DNA of 64,000 bases, from the NCBI GenBank assembly GCA_964563925.1, contig CAZLZD010000015.1:1-64000 (forward strand). The letters run 5' to 3'. The position numbers and the translations under genes were made by a program. This document shows, one piece after another, positions 51,699-61,900 of this stretch. The notes under the pieces were generated by a model, which searched no databases, was not told the DNA's origin, and saw nothing but the letters and a program-made list of their open reading frames with translations. This stretch comes from JAUILA01 sp964563925 (lineage in GTDB: Bacteria; Bacteroidota; Bacteroidia; Cytophagales; Cyclobacteriaceae). Every line of letters starts with the position of its first letter. The stretch's first letter is position 1.

Positions 51699-53858
51699 CT
51701 AGTCATTCCAGAGCCCTTTTTCTCCCTTGTCAAACCGCGGCTTACGCTCCTTTTCCTTCAGGTGATCGGGCTGATTTTCCTGTTTCTTAAATAATCTGGA
51801 CCACAACACCTTGAAGCTGAATCCTTTCCGCTGGTTGGATGCGGTCCGTGAATTACCCTCAAATTTATGGGATGGATGCCGGTTTTCGTATCGTTTGCGC
51901 GACATTTTTACATTTCCCTGGAATTGACTGGCCTGCACCATCGCCCTGGAAGGACCTATTCCCTTAAGTGCACCGTCGGCCGAATTCGGGTTTTTCCTGT
52001 AGGAGAATCTTCTTTTCTGAGACCCCTGATAGCTCATGGCCTGTGTCGTTCCCTTTCCTACCGGTTTTACCTTGAGGGCATCCTCGGCCGAAGAAGGATT
52101 TCTGACATACCGGAATCCCCGCTTCTGCCTGCCCTGAAAAGAAGTGGCTATACGCGTATCCTTACCCGGGACTTTTTGTTCGAGTGGCTCTTCGTCATTA
52201 TTCCATGGCAGCACGGAGACAGAACCTCCCGCGCCTTTAGGTGGGTTCCTGCGTCCTTTGGTACGCCCTTTGAAAGCGGCAATATCAGCATCCTGCAGAG
52301 ACACCGCGCGTCCCTTGACCGGTTCTCCCTTGTTATTCCACTGTGCACGTGCCAGCGATTTTCCTTTGTTTTTAGGAGGACGTCCACCGAATCTCAGGTT
52401 ACCCTGGTAGTTGCCGGTCAGTCGGTCCTGACGGCCGGGTGCAAATCCACGTACCGGCCTGTCATTATTATTTCGACGCATCTTGGCAGACATGCTGCCT
52501 CCACCCTTCAGGCCCCGCGTCGTCCGGATATTCCCGGTATGCCTGGCCACCCTGATATCCTGTGTCTGTACCCCGCGCCTGGCCAGTGAACGTCCGTTGT
52601 TATTATGCAATCCGCCGCTGATACTCCCCCCTCCACCGGAAGGCTTCCGGGCGCGCATACTGCCCCGGTAGGTACTGGACAACCCGAATCCATTTCCTCC
52701 TATACGTCCGCGCGAGATCGATTTTCCGGCATGTTCACCCTGCCGGGAAACCGACAGGCGCCGTCGTGACTTGCCAATCCGGTTTCCTGCAGTTTCTGGT
52801 CCGCGCGTGGCAGACAGGTTGCCCCTGGGAAACGCCCGCCCTGAATACGCCTTTTCACCCCTGCGGGTGGCCGACATCTGGGCACTGGTCCGGCCGCGCC
52901 TCACCCCTGCTGTTTCACTGCGACGGGTGGCAGACATATTTTTCCTGGGAAACGCCCGGCCGCTGTAGGCCTTTTCTCCGGGACGTGTTGCCGAGACATA
53001 CCCTCCTGCCGCCTTCCCTGAATAGGCGCGTTCCCTTCGTCGGGTGGCCGACATATTCTTTCTCGGAAAGGCTCGTCCATTATAAGCCTGGTCTCCGCGC
53101 CGGGTGGTACGGCGGTTTTTGAAGGTCGGCGGGCCCTGTATCGCCGGGCGGTCCGTTGTTCGTTTTACCCGAACTGGTTGTCCGGCTATATCTCCTTTAT
53201 ACGCTTCCTCCCATTTTGACCGCTCCCGCCAGGCGTAGGGGTTTTTGCGTTTATTGCGCACATAGGCACCTGATGCCGACCTGGGCACAATCCGTTTGGT
53301 ACGCTTGGCCCGTTCAGACGGACGTGAGGCGGTCAGCCACGGTTTAAATTTATAGGCTTTTTTACCTGCAAAGGTAGTACGGACCGATCCTCCCTGGTAG
53401 GCCTGTCCCCGCGATGCCTTTTCCCTGGGACGGGATGAATAACGGGGACTTGAATTTAGGTATTTGGCCCGGCGCCGCTCGGTCATTCGTTTTCTCCCGG
53501 CGTAGGGATTTGGCTGAGGATGGATAACACGGTTGCGGCTGCTGGTCCTGGGCTGGAGCCGTCTGCCGGATATATCGCCCCGATAGGCTTTTTCTCCCTG
53601 TCGCGTACGCATCTTGAACCGGGCCATCCGGCGTTGCCGGCGATTTGACTTCGCCTCGTCTTTCGATCGCTTCAGTTTGCGGTTCTTCCGGTTCTTCCGT
53701 TCAAGTTTCTTCTCGTACTTTGATTTCCCTTTCTCCTGGGCATGGGATTCAGGGGCCTGCATGACACAAAGCAGTCCTGTCAGCAGGAGAATAAGCCATA
53801 AATAGCCCCGCCTGCCAGATCTTTTAACCGGATTCCTATGTGCTTGCGCGATGTGCAA
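51699..53858 (-). CDS. Secreted, very basic repeat protein
   Basis: A 719-residue protein with a signal-like segment (GYLWLILLLTGLLCVMQA). The start is taken as TTG at 53858 since no ATG precedes the signal; it remains uncertain. Nearly the whole mature part is arginine/lysine-, glycine- and asparagine-rich and built of imperfect repeats of about 20 residues, e.g. MSATRRGEKAYSGRAFPRKN three to four times, with a recurring aromatic-x-G core (AYRG, AYQG, AYNG, AYSG, NYQG, SYQG, SFQG). The copies are also alike at DNA level around 52820-53110. No acidic partner domain, enzyme motif or T9SS tail is seen. Might bind DNA or polysaccharide in the envelope; function unknown. Confidence 0.75.
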   Translation of the reverse strand: MHIAQAHRNPVKRSGRRGYLWLILLLTGLLCVMQAPESHAQEKGKSKYEKKLERKNRKNRKLKRSKDEAKSNRRQRRMARFKMRTRQGEKAYRGDISGRRLQPRTSSRNRVIHPQPNPYAGRKRMTERRRAKYLNSSPRYSSRPREKASRGQAYQGGSVRTTFAGKKAYKFKPWLTASRPSERAKRTKRIVPRSASGAYVRNKRKNPYAWRERSKWEEAYKGDIAGQPVRVKRTTDRPAIQGPPTFKNRRTTRRGDQAYNGRAFPRKNMSATRRRERAYSGKAAGGYVSATRPGEKAYSGRAFPRKNMSATRRSETAGVRRGRTSAQMSATRRGEKAYSGRAFPRGNLSATRGPETAGNRIGKSRRRLSVSRQGEHAGKSISRGRIGGNGFGLSSTYRGSMRARKPSGGGGSISGGLHNNNGRSLARRGVQTQDIRVARHTGNIRTTRGLKGGGSMSAKMRRNNNDRPVRGFAPGRQDRLTGNYQGNLRFGGRPPKNKGKSLARAQWNNKGEPVKGRAVSLQDADIAAFKGRTKGRRNPPKGAGGSVSVLPWNNDEEPLEQKVPGKDTRIATSFQGRQKRGFRYVRNPSSAEDALKVKPVGKGTTQAMSYQGSQKRRFSYRKNPNSADGALKGIGPSRAMVQASQFQGNVKMSRKRYENRHPSHKFEGNSRTASNQRKGFSFKVLWSRLFKKQENQPDHLKEKERKPRFDKGEKGLWND

Positions 53859-54020
53859 AAAATACTACGTGTCTAAAAAAATGCTATCCGTACTGGATAA
53901 TTACATACCTGAATTACCGAATAGGAAACTGAAAATCACGCATCATGTAAGGAAAACCCTTATTCTCCACGAGATATTTATCACTTCCCTTCATTCTCCC
54001 GGTATAACGCAGGAATTTAG

Positions 54021-55997
54021 TTAAAATTCCAGTATCTGCTCAATTTTTTCAAGAAGTCGGCGCCGCGGCAGGAAATTCTCCTCCAGGGCCTGCGAAAAAG
54101 GTACCGGGGTGTCCAGGCTGCCGGCACGCATGACCGGCGCGTCCAGCAACTGAAAACATTCTTCCGAGATCCATGCCGCCACTTCCGCCCCGATGCCGCC
54201 ACTCAGGCAATCCTCATGAATAACAATCACCCGGTTGGTACGGGCGACTGAGGCACGGACCGCCTCCTTGTCCCACGGCAGCAACGTCCGGAGGTCCACA
54301 ATGTCCAGGCTCACATCGGGCATCTGTGCCTGAATCTCCAGTGCCCAGTGTACCCCCATGCCATACGTAATGACCGAAATGTCGCTTCCTTCCTGTACCT
54401 GCCGGGCCGGACCGATCGGCACCGTGTAATAGCCTTCGGGTACTTCGGCACTCAGCGAACGGTACAAATATTTATGTTCGAAAAACAATACCGGATTAGG
54501 GTCGTTGATCGCTGCACACAGCAGCCCCTTGGCATCTTCCGGGGTGGACGGGTACACAATTTTTAATCCGGGTGTATGAAAAAACCAGGCTTCATTGGAC
54601 TGGCTGTGAAACGGCCCTGCCCCCACCCCGGCCCCGGTGGGCAGCCTGACCACCACATCTGCCTGCTGCCCCCAGCGATAATGTGATTTTGCCAGGTTAT
54701 TCACGATCTGGTTAAATCCGCAACTCACAAAATCGGCAAACTGCATTTCAATCATGGATTTCATCCCTCCGACAGATAAACCGAGGCCGATCCCAAGGAT
54801 GGCCGATTCGCACAGGGGGGTATTCCGGACGCGCTCCTTACCGAAGTCAGCCACAAACCCATCGGTCACTTTGAAAACCCCGCCGTAGTCGGCAATGTCC
54901 TGACCCATCAGCACAAGGTTGCCGTGCTTTTCCATGGACTGCCGGAGCCCTTCCGAAATGGCATCCACAAACCGCACCTCACGCGCCTTGCCTTTTGGCG
55001 CAGTTTCATCCCCATCAAACGGGGCAAACAGATCACGCAATTCCTGTTGTGTGTCGGCCGGGGCATGGGTTACCGCATAGGCCTTCTCCAGGTGCTTATC
55101 GATTTGTTTTTTGATCTTGTTGCGTACCGAATCCACGTATGACTGGTCAATTACCTTTCTCCGCAGCAGGTACGACTCGAATTGTTCCACCGGATCTTTC
55201 CGGCCCCAGTGTTCCATTAGCTCCTTGGGTACGTATTTGGTCCCCGAAGCCTCTTCGTGGCCCCGCATGCGGAAGGTCATTGCCTCGACCAGCACCGGCC
55301 GTGGATTTTTCCGGATATCTTCCGCCAGGCGCGACAGCGTCTCATGCACCTCCAGGATATTATTCCCATCCACCTGTACGGCCTCCATGCCATACCCCGG
55401 ACCTTTCTGGGTGAATGACTCAAACCTGAATTGTTCACTGCTGGGGGTGGAAAGCCCGTATCCGTTGTTTTCCACGACAAAGATGACCGGCAAGTCCCAT
55501 ACCGCCGCCACGTTCAGCGCCTCGTGGAAGTCCCCCTCGCTGGCGCCCCCGTCACCGGTAAACACCAGTGTGGCCTTTTGCTCTTCCCGCAGCCTGGAGG
55601 CCAGTGCAATTCCGTCGGCCACACCAAGCTGAGGTCCCAGGTGCGAGATCATGCCCACAATACGGTATTCATTGGTACCGAAGTGAAAGGAACGGTCCCT
55701 GCCCTTGGTAAACCCGCCGGGCTTACCCTGAAACTGCTCAAACAACCGGTGATAGGGAATACCCCGGGTGGTAAAAACACCGAGGTTACGGTGCATGGGG
55801 AGAATATATTCCTCCTTGTCAAGCGCCATGGCAGCACCTACCGAAATCGCCTCCTGCCCGATCCCCGAAAACCACTTGCTGATCTTACCCTGACGGAGGA
55901 GAATAATCATTTTTTCCTCAATCAGCCGGGGCTGTAACAGGTTTTCATAGAATAACTTTAACTGCTCATCGGAGTAGTCCTTACGGTGAAATCGCAT
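54021..55997 (-). CDS. 2-oxoacid dehydrogenase E1, fused alpha and beta subunits
   Basis: A 658-residue thiamine-diphosphate enzyme of the branched-chain or general 2-oxoacid dehydrogenase type. The alpha part (about 1-330) has GIGQEAISVGAAMALDKEEY and the ThDP motif TLVFTGDGGASEGDFHEAL ending in VVENNGYG. The beta part (about 345-658) starts REVRFVDAISEGLRQSMEKH and contains LCESAILGIGLGLSVGG and TVPIGPARQVQEGSDISVI. Fusion of the two is common in Bacteroidota. It needs lipoylated E2, linking it to lipA. A full consensus promoter is present at 56018-56047. Confidence 0.93.
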   Translation of the reverse strand: MRFHRKDYSDEQLKLFYENLLQPRLIEEKMIILLRQGKISKWFSGIGQEAISVGAAMALDKEEYILPMHRNLGVFTTRGIPYHRLFEQFQGKPGGFTKGRDRSFHFGTNEYRIVGMISHLGPQLGVADGIALASRLREEQKATLVFTGDGGASEGDFHEALNVAAVWDLPVIFVVENNGYGLSTPSSEQFRFESFTQKGPGYGMEAVQVDGNNILEVHETLSRLAEDIRKNPRPVLVEAMTFRMRGHEEASGTKYVPKELMEHWGRKDPVEQFESYLLRRKVIDQSYVDSVRNKIKKQIDKHLEKAYAVTHAPADTQQELRDLFAPFDGDETAPKGKAREVRFVDAISEGLRQSMEKHGNLVLMGQDIADYGGVFKVTDGFVADFGKERVRNTPLCESAILGIGLGLSVGGMKSMIEMQFADFVSCGFNQIVNNLAKSHYRWGQQADVVVRLPTGAGVGAGPFHSQSNEAWFFHTPGLKIVYPSTPEDAKGLLCAAINDPNPVLFFEHKYLYRSLSAEVPEGYYTVPIGPARQVQEGSDISVITYGMGVHWALEIQAQMPDVSLDIVDLRTLLPWDKEAVRASVARTNRVIVIHEDCLSGGIGAEVAAWISEECFQLLDAPVMRAGSLDTPVPFSQALEENFLPRRRLLEKIEQILEF

Positions 55998-56017
55998 ACT
56001 TCGGAGGTTTTGGTGAA

Positions 56018-56047
56018 CAAAATTAAAGGTTAGGCCTTATCTGCAAA
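56018..56047 (-). promoter_or_regulatory. Consensus Bacteroidota promoter of the E1 gene
   Basis: On the minus strand TTTG (56044-56047), an 18-base spacer and TAATTTTG (56018-56025), i.e. both the -33 and the -7 (TAnnTTTG) elements. The E1 ATG is about 20 bases downstream. The best promoter match in the window. Confidence 0.75.
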
Positions 56048-56081
56048 GTGATGTGTTCTTTTTATTTTTACCCCCAGCAAT

Positions 56082-57329
56082 ATGATAGATTACAGCACTT
56101 TTTCTCTGGAGAATGGCCTGCAGGTGGTGGTACATGAAGACCCGAATGTGGAAATAGCCGTACTGAATATCCTTTACGATGTTGGTTCCCGGGATGAACG
56201 GCCTGATAAAACCGGCTTTGCACACCTTTTTGAACACCTGATGTTTGGCGGCTCGGTCAATATCCCTGATTATGACGGTGAACTTCAAAAGGTGGGTGGC
56301 GAAAACAACGCCTTTACCAGCCCGGATGTCACCAATTACTATATCACCGTTCCGGCCCAGAGTATCGAAACTGCCTTCTGGCTTGAATCTGACCGAATGC
56401 TCGGCCTTTCCTTTGACCCGCGGGTACTGGAGGTCCAGCGAAAAGTCGTGATTGAAGAATTCAAGCAGCGGTACCTCAACCAGCCCTACGGAGATGTCTG
56501 GCTTACCCTGCGCCCTCTCGCCTACCGGCAGCATCCCTATCAATGGGCAACAATCGGAAAGGAGATCTCCCATATCGCCGATGCCACCATGGATGATGTG
56601 AAGCAATTCTTTTACCGACACTACCGTCCCGACCAGGCCGTGCTCGTTGTAGCCGGCAATGTCGACAGGCATCAGGTCAGGAACCTGGCAGAAAAATGGT
56701 TCGGACCCATACCACGCGGGGACGGATACCGGCGGAATCTACCCGCAGAGCCGTCACAGACTGAATACCGCCGCACCGACTTGTCAGACGACGTACCCTC
56801 CCATGCCCTGTATCTTTCCTTTCATGTACCCGGGCGCTACCAACCCGGATACTATGCGGCAGACCTGCTCAGCGATATTCTCGGGCGCGGAAAGTCATCC
56901 CGTCTGTACCGGACACTGGTCCGGCAAAAGAAACTGTTTACCCAAATCGGTGCCTACATGAATGGCTCTTTCGACCCGGGTTTACTGATCATTCATGGCC
57001 AGCTTGCCCCGGAAACGGAGCATGAGGAAGCCGAAAAAGCCGTTTTCGAGGTCATCGATTCGCTGAGTACCGTAGCGGAAACAGAACTGGAAAAGGTTAA
57101 AAACCAGGCCGAAGCCACGGTAGAATTCGGTGAAGTGGAAGTGCTTCAGCGTGCCACCAGCCTGGCTTTCTGTGCCATTCAGGGCGATATCAGCGAGGTA
57201 AACCAGGAAACCAAAAGGATCAGGGCGGTAACCCTGGAAGACCTGGAAAAAGCCCGGAAGACACACCTCAAACGGTCAAACTGCTCAGCACTTTACTATC
57301 ACGCTAACCCTGCTACTCATGCAAATTAG
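56082..57329 (+). CDS. M16 family zinc metallopeptidase
   Basis: A 415-residue peptidase of the pitrilysin/processing-peptidase family. The inverted zinc motif H-x-x-E-H is in GFAHLFEHLMFGGS, and the downstream glutamate ligand in EVQRKVVIEEFKQRYLNQPYG. The second half is the inactive-like M16-C domain (HYRPDQAVLVVAGNVD, GRGKSSRLYRTLVRQKK). No signal peptide is evident, so it may be cytoplasmic. Its 3' end overlaps ispF by 11 bases, making an operon with ispF and mnmD. Confidence 0.92.
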   Translation: MIDYSTFSLENGLQVVVHEDPNVEIAVLNILYDVGSRDERPDKTGFAHLFEHLMFGGSVNIPDYDGELQKVGGENNAFTSPDVTNYYITVPAQSIETAFWLESDRMLGLSFDPRVLEVQRKVVIEEFKQRYLNQPYGDVWLTLRPLAYRQHPYQWATIGKEISHIADATMDDVKQFFYRHYRPDQAVLVVAGNVDRHQVRNLAEKWFGPIPRGDGYRRNLPAEPSQTEYRRTDLSDDVPSHALYLSFHVPGRYQPGYYAADLLSDILGRGKSSRLYRTLVRQKKLFTQIGAYMNGSFDPGLLIIHGQLAPETEHEEAEKAVFEVIDSLSTVAETELEKVKNQAEATVEFGEVEVLQRATSLAFCAIQGDISEVNQETKRIRAVTLEDLEKARKTHLKRSNCSALYYHANPATHAN

Positions 57330-57798
57330 AACCGGCATCGGCTACGACGTTCATAAGCTGGCCTCAGGATACGAACTTTGGCTTGGCGGAATAAGAATCC
57401 CCCATACCCTGGGCTCCGTCGGCCACTCCGACGCGGATGTACTGATCCATGTAATGTGCGACGCTTTGCTCGGCGCCATGGACAAACGCGATATCGGTTA
57501 TCATTTCCCGGATACCGATCCGCAATACAAAGGCATAGACAGCAAGAAACTGCTGAAAAAAGTAATGGAGATGGTTCGCCAGGAAGGATGGTCGATAGGA
57601 AATATCGATTCAGTAGTCATTCTCCAGGCACCTAAGGTTAATCCCCATATCCCTGAAATGAAGCGTGTCCTTGCAGAGGTCACCGGCCTTTCTGAAAGCC
57701 AGCTGAGCATCAAGGCCACCACCTCGGAATACCTGGGTTTTGTAGGCAGGGAGGAAGGCGTTGCCGCACTCGCAACCACCATTCTCCATAAAACATGA
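57319..57798 (+). CDS. ispF: 2-C-methyl-D-erythritol 2,4-cyclodiphosphate synthase
   Basis: A 159-residue enzyme of the MEP isoprenoid pathway. Zinc ligands and signature are in GIGYDVHKLASG and GSVGHSDADVLIHVMCDALLG, followed by IGYHFPDTDPQYKGIDS and VNPHIPEMKRVLA, TSEYLGFVGREEGVAA. It overlaps the M16 gene by 11 bases and its TGA is overlapped by the mnmD ATG (ATGA). The isoprenoid pathway's other genes are not in the window. Confidence 0.97.
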   Translation: MQIRTGIGYDVHKLASGYELWLGGIRIPHTLGSVGHSDADVLIHVMCDALLGAMDKRDIGYHFPDTDPQYKGIDSKKLLKKVMEMVRQEGWSIGNIDSVVILQAPKVNPHIPEMKRVLAEVTGLSESQLSIKATTSEYLGFVGREEGVAALATTILHKT

Positions 57799-58478
57799 CG
57801 GCGGTCCGGCGTATACTGACCAATGACGGAAGCCACAGCCTCTACCTGCCCGAACTGCGCGAGACCTATCACAGCACCCACGGTGCCATGCAGGAATCCC
57901 GGCATGTTTTCATTAAAAACGGACTGGATGCCTGGGCTGACCGGCAGGACGGCCAGATCAGTATCCTGGAGGTCGGACTGGGCACCGGACTGAATGCGCT
58001 TCTGACCGCATTGTGGGCAACAGAAAACCGAATAGCCGTAAAAATGGTATCCATTGAAGCTTACCCGCTGGAGGAATCCGTGTGGCGATCACTCAATTAC
58101 GCAGATCAGGCTGGGCATGAATTTGCAGGAGAATGGTGGGAGGCGTTGCACAGTGGTCCGTGGAATGAAGAATTCAGGGTTAATGAATTCTTCCACCTGA
58201 CCAAGGTACACCGGAAACTGAAGGAATTTACCTGGGAACAGGCATCCTTCCACCTGGTCTACTATGATGCCTTTGCCCCCGGAAAGCAGGCTGACATGTG
58301 GGATCCGGAAGCCCTGGGTAAGGTCATCCCCTGCCTGAAGGAAGGTGGTTTTCTGGTTACATACTGCGCTCAGGGACAATTCAAACGTGACCTCGCTGCC
58401 CTCGGTATGAAGGTAGAACCATTGGCCGGTCCGCCGGGTAAAAAAGAAATGACCCGTGCGGTTAAAAATATTTCCTGA
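57795..58478 (+). CDS. mnmD: tRNA 5-methylaminomethyl-2-thiouridine methyltransferase MnmD
   Basis: A 227-residue SAM-dependent methyltransferase for the wobble uridine of tRNA. Motif I is ILEVGLGTGLNALLTALWA, the active region YYDAFAPGKQADMWDPEAL, and the C-terminal VTYCAQGQFKRDLAALGMKVEPLAGP, GKKEMTRA. The FAD-dependent MnmC domain of the fused enzyme is absent, as usual in Bacteroidota and plants. ATGA overlap with ispF. The last gene of the unit; no terminator is evident after it. Confidence 0.93.
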   Translation: MTAVRRILTNDGSHSLYLPELRETYHSTHGAMQESRHVFIKNGLDAWADRQDGQISILEVGLGTGLNALLTALWATENRIAVKMVSIEAYPLEESVWRSLNYADQAGHEFAGEWWEALHSGPWNEEFRVNEFFHLTKVHRKLKEFTWEQASFHLVYYDAFAPGKQADMWDPEALGKVIPCLKEGGFLVTYCAQGQFKRDLAALGMKVEPLAGPPGKKEMTRAVKNIS

Positions 58479-58511
58479 ATCATTTTAGGATTAAATTCTG
58501 TTAATTAGGAT

Positions 58512-58928
58512 ATGCGAATTCTTTTCTTTTCCATGATCGTCCTCATCGCTGCCGGTTCCTGCCGGAAGAACGCCTCCGCTTCAAGGGAAGAAGATCGCGC
58601 CTCAAGGAAATCACTGGAAAATCAGGTAACCCCCGGAGATATTAAGACCCCTGAAGACCCGATCACACTGGGTGCCTTACGCCTGGAGGTTGTGTGGCAG
58701 GAATCAATGCCGGAAGACAGGAGTTCACTTGTCACCGTGGGGACATTGATAGCGCCGGGACCATCCTATGCCGGACACCGGCCGGAAGAAGGTGATCCGC
58801 TGATCATCGAAGGCCTGAGCGAAGCGGCCTTCGTGGAAGGCCGTGCACTGATCATTGAGGTTCAGCCGCCCCTGAGCCTCCCGGAAAATGAAATTCCCCG
58901 AATGACCCTTTTAAAAATAATCAAGTAA
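58512..58928 (+). CDS. Lipoprotein of unknown function
   Basis: A 138-residue protein with an N-terminal signal and likely lipobox (AAGSC in LIAAGSCRKNASA). The mature part begins with a charged, helix-breaking region (SREEDRASRKSLENQ) and continues into a strand-rich domain with RLEVVWQESMPEDRSSLVTV, ending RMTLLKIIK. No known family recognised. The stop lies one base before the ATG of the T9SS protein gene, so both are probably one operon. Confidence 0.65.
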   Translation: MRILFFSMIVLIAAGSCRKNASASREEDRASRKSLENQVTPGDIKTPEDPITLGALRLEVVWQESMPEDRSSLVTVGTLIAPGPSYAGHRPEEGDPLIIEGLSEAAFVEGRALIIEVQPPLSLPENEIPRMTLLKIIK

Positions 58929-58929
58929 T

Positions 58930-61900
58930 ATGTCCTATCGTCTCTCTTTGCTTTACCTGGTAGTCATCTCCCTGCTGATCTCATGCTCCGGGGATCCGGA
59001 CGGGCCGTCGCGTGAAGCCCTTGTTAAAAGATCCTTCCCCGTGATAGATCTCCCTGATGACATCTCCTATGAATTTGAAAGCGAGGACAATCCATCGGCC
59101 CGTGAGGCCTACGAATTGCTGCGGTTCCGCGATCCTGCCACCGGTAAAATTCCCGACGGCATCCGTCAGGCAGAAATAGCCTATTCCAGGACACTTCCCG
59201 TCAGCAAGGGATTCTCCTACCAGTCGGCGGGAGGCCGCACGGTAAATGCACACCTCAACTTCTCCTCAGCTGGTCCCGTGAATGTAGGGGGACGAACCCG
59301 TGCCCTTGCCATTGACATTGCCAACGAAAACCGCATACTGGCGGGAGGGGTGAGCGGAGGGCTTTGGTTGTCCACAAATAAAGGAACTTCATGGAGCCGG
59401 GTATCTTCTGTCAACAACCTGCCTAATATCCGTTCGATCGTTCAGGATACACGTACCGGCAACCGAAACGTCTGGTTTTACGGGACCGGCGAAATAGAGC
59501 CTGGTAATTCCACTTCCTTTCCGAGCGCTCCCTACCGGGGCAATGGCATTTACCGGTCAGACGACAATGGCCTGACCTGGACCCAGGTACAGACAACTAG
59601 CGGAATCAACAGCCTCTCCTCTCCTTTCAATTATGTGCATAACCTCGCGCTGGATCCTTCCAATACCGCCCAGCGTGAGATGTATGCTGCCGCACTTGGC
59701 GGTATTTACAGATCAACCGACGGGTTTAACACGGCGACACTGACACTGGGATCAGAAAGTTTCACCACGAATGCTACCTGGACGGAGGTGGCTGTTACAA
59801 GTACCGGCGTAGTGTATGCGACCCTTTCGTCTGAGGGAAACAACGCAAGCGGGGTCAGCGGCATATACCGTTCAACCACCGGAGAACCCAACAGCTGGGA
59901 AAACATTACGCCACCAACCGGATATACAGGCAATTTCCGGCGAATCGTCATTGGGGTGAGTCCGTCCAATGAAAACATCGTATACTTCCTGGGAAACAAG
60001 AGGGACACCAATGTTTTTCACAAGTATGATGCATCGGCGCCTGCCGGCAGCCGCTGGACCGACCTGACCGCCAACATCCCCATGCTCGGTGGGTCGCAGG
60101 GTGATTACAATGCCCAGTCCTCCTACAATATGCTCGTCGCCGTCCACCCGGATGACCAGAATGTTGTGTTTGTCGGAGGAACCAATCTTTACAGGTCCAC
60201 CAACGGGTTCAGTGATACGAACACAACCCAATGGGTGGGAGGATATACCCGAAACAACAATAGTAACGCCTATTTTAATCATCATCCTGACCAGCATTCC
60301 GTTGCATTTTTTCCCGGAAACCCTAATGAAATGCTCAGCAGTCATGATGGAGGGATCAGCCTGACAACAAACAACCTGAAATCCACCCTGACCGATGTAA
60401 CAGATAATGACGGAAACGTAGTTCAGGAGGTGGTGATCGTCTGGGAGCCGCTGAATAATGCCTATGTCACATCACAATTCTATACGCTTGCTATCGACGA
60501 GGAGAATGTGGGGGATCCGAGTATACTGGGCGGGATGCAGGACAATTCGACCTATATTCTGCAGAGCGAAAGCCGGGATGCTGACTGGGTAGACATCGGC
60601 GCCGGCGACGGCAGCTATTGCTATTACGATTTAAATTCAGCCATTGTCAGTGCGCAATTCTCCAATTTATTCCGCTATGCACTTGTCAATAATGAGTTTC
60701 AGGCATTCAATATCAGTACACCGAACGCCGGGGACGACCAGTTCAACCTGTTCATCAACCCCTTCATTCTCGACCCGGTTACACCCAACAAGATGTTTGT
60801 GGGAGGCAGGGGAGTCATTTATTACACCCTGAATGTACGTCAGAATCCTAATGAGGAGGAGTGGCTGACCTTTGGAAGCGGTGCGCTGCCTACCAATCAG
60901 CGGGTAAGCGCCTTCGGGGCTTCAGTGGAGCCACAGGGTGTTCTCTATGTGGCTACGGAAGCCGGCCGCATGTACCGGATCGACAATTCTTCCAGACTGG
61001 ATGGAATCACCGAAGTGACCAACGAGCTGCCGGCCGGATACATTTCATCCATCATCGTGGACCCAACCAATGCAGATCAGGTGATGGTCTCCTACTCCAA
61101 TTACAATATGCAAAGCATCTTTTATTCCACAAACGGAGGTGGAAGCTGGGCTCCGGTGGGGGGTAATCTGGAGAATTCCGGTGTAACCGCCGTGGGTGCG
61201 CCCTCAGTCAGGTGGCTGGCCTATGTGCCCAACGGCACTACACCGATGTACCTGGCGGGAACGAGTGTGGGATTGTTCAGTACGACCAATCTGAACGGGG
61301 ATAATACAGTCTGGGAAAAGGAGGGGGCTCAGACTATCGGTACCACCCCGGTGGATATGATTAAAGTCCGCCCCATCGACGGAACCATTGTAGTCGCTAC
61401 CCACGGCAACGGTGTATTTGAAGCCAGTACAGACATTGAATTCAAGGCCCACCTCCAGTTGATGGACATTCTCTGCAGCCAGGGCCAGGTCACCTTGCAG
61501 GCCAATCTCCAGATTCAGGGCGTGGAATCGACTTTCGATCTGCAATACGAATGGTTTGTCAACGGACAGAACGTCAACCTCGACGGGCAGGGAATTATCA
61601 CCTCCTCGGAAGGCACCTACCAGGTCAGGGTTACCAATGGGATAACAGGGGAGTCTGACCTGTCCAATGAAGTGGTGGTCAGCTTTTCCGATGCCAGCAT
61701 CCGCTGGTGTAACGATGCGGTTACATCAGTCGATGACCAGCTGGCCGATGGAATCAGGATTTACCCCAACCCGACCGACGGACCGGTAACCATTGAAACA
61801 TCCCCGGGAGAATTTGACTACCTGACCGTGACCGACCTCAAGGGAGCCAGGATGATGGAAACATCCCTGGATGGCGTAACTCAAATTTCGTTGTCCGACC

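Noticed and set aside
56037..56672. 211-codon frame opposite the M16 peptidase gene
   Set aside because: Antisense to a well-supported gene with complete zinc motifs and no support of its own.
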